Of a stretch of 64,000 bases of DNA, positions 55,511-64,000 are shown in pieces. The stretch's first letter is position 1. Each line of letters begins with the position of its first letter. Both the position numbers and the translations under genes were made by a program. Source of the DNA: Aegilops tauschii subsp. strangulata (lineage: Eukaryota > Streptophyta > Magnoliopsida > Poales > Poaceae); contig NC_053035.3 of the NCBI RefSeq assembly GCF_002575655.3, positions 89,429,322 to 89,493,321 of the forward strand. Reading direction: 5' to 3'. The notes below the pieces were generated by a model, which saw nothing but the letters and a program-made list of their open reading frames with translations, made no database searches and had not been told where the DNA came from.

Positions 55511-56418
55511 TGTCGGCGTCCTGGGAACGGGGGTCCCCAGACTTGCCTGCCTGCGGCCCACGGTGTGGCTATGCTAGCGAGCCCGTGCGGCCCATCTTCA
55601 TCAACAAAGCATTCAAGACCCTCGCGAGGGGCCAAGCCTCGCGAGGCGGACGGCGCAAGACCTCCTCGGGAGCGGCCTCACCAGGCTGCCTCGCGAGGAG
55701 CGGAGATATCAAGGCAGAGCAAACCTCACGAGGCTCACGTGACGTGAGCCGTGACGATCGGCACCAGGAGGGCGCCAGGCAGGCGCCAGCGCGCGCAGCG
55801 TCCTTGTTTCCTCTTTGGTGCTAAGGAAGCAAGCACAGGCGCGGAGTACCGAGGCATCAAGCAAAGGTTTACATATCGGTGCAACAAGACCAAGACCAAC
55901 AGGACGGCAAGACGGAGGTCACCATGGAGCCCAAGACGGCGTCACCACCAGAGCCTTTTGCAGGCGAAGACCGCTTTTGTCAGGATAGCTTGTACTGGCT
56001 ATCCCCTTTCAAATTCGCCCGCCGTTGTTGGCTCCCTTCCCGCTCAATATTTGGGGAGAGGACCAGGGCCTATATAAGTAGAGCTAACCACCACAGTAGA
56101 GAGAGGTTGAACTAGTCGAGTTCTCATCCACAAGTCCACAGAGCACAAGAACACCTCAACCTCAGGAGGTTGTTCTTCCCCTTGTACTGTTCTTCATCAG
56201 CCCAAGAGGCAATCCACCACCACACACTGGAGTAGGGTATTACACCACAATGGTGGCCCGAACCAGTATAAATCTCGTGTCTTTCTGTGGTTGCGAGCGC
56301 GTCGAGTTCATCAGTGAGATCTTAGCGAGCTAAGGCATGGATCGGTAGGAGGGAAAGAACTTCGCGCGCACCCCAGAGTTCGAACCTTAAGGGTTTTGCC
56401 GGAACCCCACATCCGACA
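55511..56418 (+). mobile_element. Gypsy LTR, ~0.9 kb type, 5' LTR
   Basis: 908 bp from tgtcggcgtcctggg to cacatccgaca, followed by tttggtgcgccaggtagggg at 56419, a primer-site-like sequence. It contains tcgcgagg palindromes and a TATATAAG box near 56072. It is a relative of the solo LTR at 2433-10470. It marks the start of a plus-strand element inserted in the Maximus-like copy. Confidence 0.8.
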
Positions 56419-56490
56419 TTTGGTGCGCCAGGTAGGGGTGCGTCAGAGCTTCTTCTCCTCCAATCAACTTGCCGACGCTCCGTGGCCACG

Positions 56491-56740
56491 ATGTCCGGCG
56501 ACCCAAGGGCTGACTCCGACCGCTGGGCAGCTTGGCCAGCCCGGGCGGTGGCACCTGCCCATGAAGACCTCGACCCCGCGCTCTAGGCGCCGCGAGCGCC
56601 GTCCAACGCTGCGGGGCACGGGCGGTGCGGCCAGGCGTCGTCCACCCTCACTCCACGGCAAGTGCGAGCCGCTGCAAGGGCAGCAACCCACGCCACAGCA
56701 ACAACGCCGCATTCACTGCGGGAGCAGGCAAACATGCGGG
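56491..56740 (+). pseudogene. Gag start of the 0.9 kb-LTR Gypsy element (with a TAG)
   Basis: From ATG 56491, MSGDPRADSDRWAAWPARAV runs 31 codons to TAG at 56584, then the same frame stays open through SLREQANMR to the insertion at 56741. After the nested element it resumes at 63757. Ala/Arg-rich N-terminal Gag. Its single TAG may be a family leader feature or decay. Confidence 0.65.
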
Positions 56741-58293
56741 TGATACTTCTCCAACGTATCTATAATTTTTGATTGTTCCATGCTATATTATATTCTGTTT
56801 TGGACATTAATGGGATTTATTATACACTTTTATATTATTTTTGGGACTAACCTATTAACCGAAGGCAGCCCAGAATTGCTGTTTTTTGCCTATTTCAGAG
56901 TTTCGCAGAAAAAGAATATCAAACGGAGTCCAAACGGAATGAAACCTTCGGGAACGTGATTTTCGGAACGAACGTGATCCAGAGGACTTGGACCCTATGT
57001 CAAGACATCAACCAGGAAGGCACGAGGTAGGGGGCGCGCCCTCCACCCGCGTGGGCCCCACGTTGCTCCACCGACGTACTTCTTCCTCCTATATATACCT
57101 ACGTACCCCCAAACTACCAGAAAGGGAGCCAAAAACCTAATTCCACCGCCGCAACCTTCTGTACCCATGAGATCCCATCTTGGGGCCTTTTCCAGAGCTC
57201 CGCCGGAGGGGGCATCGATCACGGAGGGCTTCTACATCAACACCATAGCCTCTCCGATGATGTGTGAGTAGTTTACCTCAGACCTTCGGGTCCATAGTTA
57301 TTATCTAGATGGCTTCTTCACTCTCTTTGGATCTCAATACAAAGTTCTCCATGATTCTCGTGGAGATCTATTCGATGTAATCTTGTTTTGCGGTGTGTTT
57401 GTTGAGACCGATGAATTGTGGGTTTATGATCAAGTTTATCTATGAACAATATTTGAATCTTCTCTGAATTCTTTTATGTATGATTGGTTATCTTTGCAAG
57501 TCTCTTCGAATTATCAGTTTGGTTTGGCCTACTAGATTGATCTTTCTTGCAATGGGAGAAGTGCTTACCTTTGGGTTCAATCTTGCGGTGTCCTTTCCCA
57601 GTGACAGTAGGGGCAGCAAGGCACGTATATTATTGTTGCCATCGAGGATAACAAGATGGGGTTTATATCATATTGCATGAGTTTATCCCTCTACATCATG
57701 TCATTTTACTTAAAGCGTTACTCTGTTCTTATGAACTTAATACTCTAGATGCATGCTAGATAGCGGTCGATGTGTGGAGTAATAGTAGTAGATGTAGGCA
57801 GGAGTCGGTCTACTTGTCACGGACGTGATGCCTATATACATGATCATACCTAGATATTCTCATAATTATGCTCAATTCTGTCAATTGCTCAACAGTAATT
57901 TGTTCACCCACCGTAATACTTATGCTCTCGAGAGAAGCCACTAGTGAAACCTATGGCCCCCGGGTCTATCTTCCATCATATTATTCTTCCAACACTTAGC
58001 TATTTTTATTGCCTTTTATTTTACTTTGCATCTTTATCATAAAAATACCAAAAATATTATCTTATCATATCTATCAGATCTCACTCTCGTAAGTGACCGT
58101 GAAGGGATTAACAACCCCTTTATTGCGTTGGTTGCGAGGATTTATTTGTTTGTGTAGGTGAGAGGGACTCGTGCGTGGTCTCCTACTGGATTGATACCTT
58201 GGTTCTCAAAAACTGAGGGAAATACTTACACTGCTTTACTGCATCACCCTTTCCTCTTCAAGGGAAAACCAACGCAGTGCTCAAGAGGTAGCA
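56741..58293 (+). repeat. 5' LTR of element 2
   Basis: Begins tgatacttctccaacg (the family has tgatacgtctcc) and ends ggtagca. It lacks part of a ctacccccctgggcgcgcc phrase that the 3' LTR has (near 57035 against 62483), which explains most of the 16 bp length difference. Confidence 0.9.
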
Positions 58294-58304
58294 AGAAGGA
58301 TTTC

Positions 58305-58322
58305 TGGCGCCGTTGCCGGGGA
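58305..58322 (+). promoter_or_regulatory. Primer-binding site, element 2
   Basis: tggcgccgttgccgggga, a perfect match to the plant tRNA-Asp type site, 12 bases after the LTR. A second copy, tagcgccgttgccgggga, with one change, occurs at 58374-58391. Confidence 0.85.
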
Positions 58323-58551
58323 GGCTTACGCAAAGTCAAGTCAAGATTTGGACTCCCGACAACGGGCCATTTCTAGCGCCGTTGCCGGGGAGTCTACCCA
58401 AAAGTCAACATACCAAGTACCCATCACAAACCCTTATCTCCCGGATTACATTATTTGCCATTTGCCTCTCGTTTTCCTCTCCCCCACTTCACCCTTGCCG
58501 TTTTATTCTCCCTCTCTTTTTCGTTTGCCTTTTTTTCGCTTGCTTGTCGTT

Positions 58552-59304
58552 ATGGCTAGTTCCCTATCTTCTCCGTTGTCTCCCGAGAATGAAGTTCTTA
58601 ATTTTAAGCAAAGGGAGGGAGAAAATCTAAAAGACGCTTGGTATAGAATTTGCAATGCTCAAAATAGATCTACTAGGAAGCAATCTACTTCCGTTCTTCT
58701 CCGCAATTTTTATGTAGGCGCTACTCCTTGGTACAGATATATCCTTGACACCATTACCGGAGGGAATTTCTTGGGTAGCCATACTTCTGATTCTTATAAT
58801 GCTATGATAGATTTGTTTGGCTCACCACCTCTTTTGGTTAATGGAACTATGTTAACTTTGGAGCATGTAATGCAAAGACTTGAAATTATTGAAAATAAAG
58901 TTGCTATCGTAGAGTTAATTGAAAATTTGGATAAAAAGATCCACAACCGAATTACCCAATATGGATCTAAGGTAGGAGTCACTTTGAAAAATATTAAGGA
59001 GAAGGAACCCATAGTTAATGAAAGAATAAATCAGGATTCCACTAGAATCGATAAACTAGAGGGTATCATTACCAACTTAGGAACCGCTTTTTCTTCCATA
59101 AGGAATACTCCAAGTCCACCAGCTAAAATTGCCAAGCTTATGTATGTTCCTAAAAATAAGGGTGAATCCTCTAGTAAGGAAACTGCGGATCTCAAATCTA
59201 TAAGTATTCATCCCAATCTTTTTGCTATCATTAAGGAACCATTTGCTACAAATGAATTTTGCGGATATGTGCCTAGAAGTTTGATAATTAATAAAAAGAA
59301 ATAA
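58552..59304 (+). CDS. Gag-like protein of element 2 (intact, 250 residues)
   Basis: From ATG 58552 (MASSLSSPLSPENEVLNFKQ) to a TAA at 59302. The first ~90 residues match the second half of a Retrotrans_gag domain: FKQREGENLKDAWYRICNAQ, LLRNFYVGATPWYRY, LDTITGGNFLG. A coiled-coil-like Glu/Ile/Lys segment follows (LEHVMQRLEIIENK to LEGIITNLG), then a basic Lys-rich C-terminus (SLIINKKK). No zinc knuckle or protease. The frame is open further upstream, but the ATG after the ttgtcgtt leader matches the position in element 1 and is the natural start. It may assemble particles or recruit an autonomous partner's Gag; this is inference. Confidence 0.85.
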   Translation: MASSLSSPLSPENEVLNFKQREGENLKDAWYRICNAQNRSTRKQSTSVLLRNFYVGATPWYRYILDTITGGNFLGSHTSDSYNAMIDLFGSPPLLVNGTMLTLEHVMQRLEIIENKVAIVELIENLDKKIHNRITQYGSKVGVTLKNIKEKEPIVNERINQDSTRIDKLEGIITNLGTAFSSIRNTPSPPAKIAKLMYVPKNKGESSSKETADLKSISIHPNLFAIIKEPFATNEFCGYVPRSLIINKKK

Positions 59305-62182
59305 ACTCCTAAGGGTGATAGATGTCTCATTGAAGGATTGCCTACCAAAGATGGCAATACCTAGATTTATCCTTGCTTTTATGCCTAGCGAGGGGCGTTA
59401 AACGATAGCACTTGTTGGGAGGCAACCCAATTTTATTTCTAGTTTTTTTGCGTTTTTGCTTCTGTTGAGGAATAAATATTTGATCTAGCCTCTGGTTAGA
59501 TGTTTTTTTATGTTTTAATTAGTGTTTGTGCCAAGTTAAACCTATAGGATCTTCTTGGGTGATAGTTATTTGATCTTGCTGAAAATTCCAGAAACTTTCT
59601 GTTCACGAAAATAATTGTTAAAAATCACCAGAAATTGATAAAATATTGATTCCAATTTCTGATGATCAATAAACAAATTTTCTACGTCGTCCTATTTTTG
59701 CTGAATTTTTGGAGTTCCAGAAGTTTGCGTTAGTTACAGATTACTACAGACTGTTCTGTTTTTGACAGATTCTGTTTTTCGTGTGTTGTTTGCTTATTTT
59801 GATGAATCTATGGCTAGTAAAATAGTTTATAAACCATAGAGAAGTTGGAATACAGTAGGTTTAACACCAATATAAATAAAGAATGAGTTCATTACAGTAC
59901 CTTGAAGTGGTGTTTTGTTTTCTTTCGCTAACGGAGCTCACGAGATTTTCTGTTAAGTTTTGTGTTGTGAAGTTTTCAAGTTTTGGGTAAAAGATTTGAT
60001 GGATTATGGAACAAGGAGTGGCAAGAGCCTAAGCTGGGGGATGCCCATGGCACCCCAAGATAATGTAAGGACACCAAAAAGCCAAAGCTTGGCGATGCCC
60101 CGGAAGGCATCCCCTCTTTCGTCTACTTCCATCGGTAACTTTACTTCGGGCTATATTTTTATTCACCACATGATATGTGTTTCGCTTGGAGCGTCTTGTA
60201 TTATTTGAGTCTTTGCCTTTTAGTTTACCACAATCATCTTTGCTGTAAACACCTTTTGAGAGAGACACACATGATTCGGAGTTTATTAGAATACTCTATG
60301 CGCTTCACTTATATCTTTTGAGCTATATAGTTTTTGCTCTAGTGTTTCACTTATATCTTTTAGAGGACGGCGGTGGTTTTGTTTTATAGAAACTATTATT
60401 CTCTCATGATTCACTTATATTATTTTGAGAGTCTTAAACAGCATGGTAATTTGTTTAAATTAGGAATTGATCTTAATATGTTAGGTATTCAAGACTAGTA
60501 AAAAACTTTCTTATGAGTGTGCTGAATGCTAAGAGAAGTTTGATGCTTGATGATTGTTTTGAGATATGGAGGTAGTGATATCAAAGTTGTGCTAGTTGAG
60601 TAGTTGTGAATTTGAGAAATACTTGTGTTGAAGTTTGCAAGTCCCGCAGCATGCATGTATGGTAAACGTTATGTAACAAATTTGAAACATGAGGTGTTCT
60701 TTGATTGTCCTCCTTATGAGTGGCGGTCGGGGACGAGCGATGGTCTTTTCCTACCAATCTATCCCCCTAGGAGCATGCGCGTAGTGCTTGGTTTTTGAGG
60801 ACTTGTAGATTTTTGCAATAAGTATGTGAGTTCTTTATGACTAATGTTGATTCCATGGATTATACGCACTCTTACCTTTCCATCATTGCTAGCCTCTTCG
60901 GTACCGTGCATTGCCCTTTCTCACATTGAGAGTTGGTGCAAACTTCGCCGGTGCATCCAAACCCCGTGATATGATATGCCCTTTCACACATAAACCTCCT
61001 ATTATCCTCCTCAAAACAGCCACCATACCTACCTATTATGGCATTTCCATAGCCATTCCGAGATATATTGCCATGCAACTTTCCACCATTCTGTTTATCA
61101 TGACACGTTCATCATTGTCATATTGCTTTGCATGATCATGTAGTTGACATCGTATTTGTGGCAAAGCCACCGTTCATAATTTTTTATACATGTCACTCTT
61201 GATTCATTGCTATCCCGGTATACCGCTGGAGGCATTCATATAGAGTCATACTTTGTTCTAGTATCGAGTTGTAATCATTGAGTTGTAAATAAATAGAAGT
61301 GTGATGATCATCATTCATAGAGCATTGTCCCAAATAAAAAAAAGAGAAAGGCCAAATAAAAAAAGAAGGCCCAAAAAAAGAGAAAATAAAAAGGGACAAT
61401 TCTACTATCCTTTTTTCCACACTTGTGCTTCAAAGTAGCACCATGATCTTTATGATAGAGAGTCTCTTGTTTTGTCACTTTCATATACTAGTGGGAATTT
61501 TTCATTATAGAACTTGGCTTGTATATTCCAACAATGGGCTTCCTCAAATGCCCTAGGTCTTCGTGAGCAAGCAAGTTGGATGCACACCCACTTAGTTTCT
61601 TTTGTTGAGCTTTCATACATTTATAGCTCTAGTGCATCCGCTGCATGGCAATCCCTACTCCTTACATTAACATCAATTGATGGGCATCTCCATAGCTCAT
61701 TGATTAGCCGCGTTGATGTGAGATTTTCTCCTTTTTTTGTCTTCTCTACATAACCCCCATCATTATATTCTATTCCACCTATAGTGCTATATCCATGGCT
61801 CACGCTCATGTATTGCGTGAAGGTTGAAAAAGTTTGAGATTACTAAAGTATGAAACAATTGCTTGGCTTGTCATCGGGGTTGTGCATGGTGAGAGCATTC
61901 TTGTGTGACGAAAATGGAGCATGACTAAACCATATGATTTTGTAGGGATGAACTTTCTTTGGCCATGTTATTGAGAGGACATAATTGCTTAGTTAGTATG
62001 CTTGAAGTATTATTATTTTTAGGTCAATATTAAACTTTTATCTTGAATCTTTCGGATCTGAATATTCATACCACAATTAAGAGAATTACATTGAAATTAT
62101 GCCAACTAGCATTCCACATCAAAAATTCTGTTTTTATCATTTACCTACTCGAGGACGAGCAGGAATTAAGCTTGGGGATGCT
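59305..62182 (+). other. 3' non-coding tail of element 2
   Basis: 2.9 kb without a coherent gene. From about 59335 it aligns with 7060-8744 of element 1, except that 60671-61810 is extra here. It includes an A-rich aaaaaaaagagaaaggcc tract near 61330 and closes with aagcttggggatgct before the 3' LTR, the likely polypurine tract. Confidence 0.75.
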
Positions 62183-63751
62183 TGATACGTCTCCAACGTA
62201 TCTATAATTTTTGATTGTTCCATGCTATATTATATTCTGTTTTGGACATTAATGGGCTTTATTATACACTTTTATATTATTTTTGGGGCTAACCTATTAA
62301 TCGAAGGCCCAGCCCAGAACTGCTGTTTTTTGCCTATTTCAGAGTTTCGCGGAAAAAGAATATCAAACGGAGTCCAAACGGAATGAAACCTTCGGGAACG
62401 TGATTTTCGGAACGAACATGATCCAGAGGACTTGGACCCTACGTCAAGACATCAACCAGGAAGGCACGAGGTAGGGGGCGCGCCTACCCCCTGGGCGCGC
62501 CCTCCACTCGCGTGGGCCCCACGTTGCTCCACCGACGTACTTCTTCCTCCTATATATACCTACGTACCCCCAAACTACCAGAAAGGGAGCCAAAAACCTA
62601 ATTCCACCGCCGCAACCTTATGTACCCGTGAGATCCCATCTTGGGGCCTTTTCCAGAGCTCCGCCGGAGGGGGCATCGATCACGGAGGGCTTCTACATAA
62701 ACACCATAGCCTCTCTGATGATGTGTGAGTAGTTTACCTCAGACCTTCGGGTCCATAGTTATTATCTAGATGGCTTCTTCTCTCTCTTTGGATCTCAATA
62801 CAAAGTTCTCCATGATTCTCGTGGAGATCTATTCGATGTAATCTTGTTTTGCGGTGTGTTTGTTGAGACCGATGAATTGTGGGTTTATGATCAAGTTTAT
62901 CTATGAACAATATTTGAATCTTCTCTGAATTCTTTTATGTATGATTGGTTATCTTTGCAAGTCTCTAGAATTATCAGTTTGGTTTGGCCTACTAGATTGA
63001 TCTTTCTTGCAATGGGAGAAGTGCTTAGCTTTGGGTTCAATCTTGCGGTGTCCTTTCCCAGTGACAGTAGGGGCAGCAAGGCATGTATTGTATTGTTGCC
63101 ATTGAGGATAACAAGATGGGGTTTATATCATATTGCATGAGTTTATCCCTCTACATCATGTCATTTTACTTAAAGCGTTACTCTGTTCTTATGAACTTAA
63201 TACTCTAGATGCATGCTGGATAGCGGTCGATGTGTGGAGTAATAGTAGTAGATGCAGGCAGGAGTCGGTCTACTTGTCACAGACGTGATGCCTATATACA
63301 TGATCATACCTAGATATTCTCGTAATTATGCTCAATTCTGTCAATTGCTCAACAGTAATTTGTTCACCCACCGTAATACTTATGCTCTCGAGAGAAGCCA
63401 CTAGTGAAACCTATGGCCCCCGGGTCTATCTTCCATCATATTAATCTTCCAACACTTAGCTATTTTTATTTCCTTTTATTTTACTTTGCATCTTTATCAT
63501 AAAAATACCAAAAATATTATCTTATCGTATCTATCAGATCTCACTCTCGTAAGTGACTGTGAAGGGATTGACAACCCCTTTATTGCGTTGGTTGCGAGGA
63601 TTTATTTGTTTGTGTAGGTGCGAGGGACTCGTGCGTGGTCTCCTACTGGATTGATACCTTGGTTCTCAAAAACTGAGGGAAATACTTACTGCTTTACTGC
63701 ATCACCCTTTCCTCTTCAAGGGAAAACCAACGCAGTGCTCAAGAGGTAGCA
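62183..63751 (+). repeat. 3' LTR of element 2
   Basis: 1569 bp, tgatacgtctcc to ggtagca, then the duplicated gcgag. It differs from the 5' LTR by scattered changes and the GC-rich length difference. Confidence 0.9.
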
Positions 63752-63756
63752 GCGAG

Positions 63757-64000
63757 CAGCGCTCACGGTGGCGCGAGAGCTGCTGCGGTGCCGGCTGATG
63801 GAGAGCGGCCGGGATGCACTGCTGGAGCGCGTTGCCGAGCTGCTGGATGCGGCGGCATCTGGAGCGCCGCCCTTTTGCTATCAGCTTCCTTCTCAAGCCA
63901 CGCCGGGGTCTCACGGCGGGCCTCGCCACAACCACGCGCCATCAGGTGCGCCTGGGAGCTTCGTCAACACCAGCACGGCCGGCGGCGCTGGGGGATCCAC
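63757..64000 (+). pseudogene. Gag continuation of the 0.9 kb-LTR Gypsy element
   Basis: In frame with 56491-56740 when the nested element and one copy of the duplication are removed: ALTVARELLRCR, ESGRDALLERVAELLDAAAS, then Gly/Pro/Ala-rich text to the window edge. An alpha-helical Gag N-terminal region followed by a linker. Truncated by the window. Confidence 0.7.

Larger units (their letters stand above)
56741..63751 (+). mobile_element. Complete Gag-only LTR retrotransposon (TR-GAG type, element 2)
   Basis: 7011 bp with a 5' LTR at 56741-58293 (1553 bp) and a 3' LTR at 62183-63751 (1569 bp). The flanks gcggg (56736-56740) and gcgag (63752-63756) match at 4 of 5 bases, a duplication with one transition. 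It has a primer site, a 250-codon Gag-like gene and a long 3' tail, but no protease or polymerase. It is related to element 1 through LTRs, primer site and tail, while the coding segment differs. Its LTRs also look closer to each other than those of element 1, so it seems younger; a full alignment would be needed. Confidence 0.9.

Overview
This window is plant nuclear DNA, almost certainly from a Triticeae grass (wheat, Aegilops or barley group). The evidence is a dense nest of LTR retrotransposons, LTRs with termini and internal boxes of the kind abundant in that tribe, Stowaway MITEs with CTCCCTC ends and TA duplications, a tRNA-derived SINE, and a Maximus-like Copia LTR packed with TCGGTGGGACCGA motifs. 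I see no intact host gene. The real content is transposable elements and broken gene copies. Family names are from memory and are offered only as likenesses.

Layout. 1-1921: two related LTR pieces joined tail to tail. 2433-10470: a minus-strand solo LTR (flanked by gtcta) split by a complete 7.1 kb LTR element (flanked by ggggt) that encodes Gag plus protease but no reverse transcriptase. 10476-15900: old sequence with an F-box/FBD pseudogene, a hairpin, a MITE and a 239 bp tandem duplication. 15909-17850: a long-TIR Mutator-like element holding a small retroposed insert. 18020-21553: a nearly complete Tip100-type hAT transposon; its 850-codon transposase frame is open but the upstream exon carries two TAG stops. 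21561-27345: low-information DNA, a probable short solo LTR, and an intron-containing pseudogene of the proteasome beta-5 subunit. 27637-36840: a scrambled mosaic of minus-strand Copia fragments, an L1-type LINE (endonuclease plus RT), an unclassified LTR-like segment and the 5' end of a second hAT. 37330-37696: a truncated RTE LINE with a perfect 17 bp duplication. 37714-45756: mostly unrecognised DNA, one exon-like ORF and several Stowaway MITEs. 45757-48751: old Gypsy-like LTR pieces holding a SINE, a MITE and a 732 bp solo LTR. 48752-55510: a minus-strand Maximus-like Copia element cut by the window's insertion series. 55511-56740 and 63757-64000: a Gypsy element with an LTR of about 0.9 kb. 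It is interrupted at 56741-63751 by a second large LTR element that encodes only a 250-residue Gag-like protein.

How the parts relate. The nesting order on the right is Maximus, then the 0.9 kb-LTR Gypsy, then the Gag-only element. On the left a solo LTR related to that same Gypsy family was hit by a sister of the Gag-only element. The two large elements share LTRs, a tRNA-Asp-type primer site and a long 3' non-coding tail, but they carry different coding segments and neither has a polymerase. They must depend on an autonomous partner. Stop codons across the window are predominantly TAG and target-site mismatches are transitions, which fits decay by cytosine deamination in methylated DNA.
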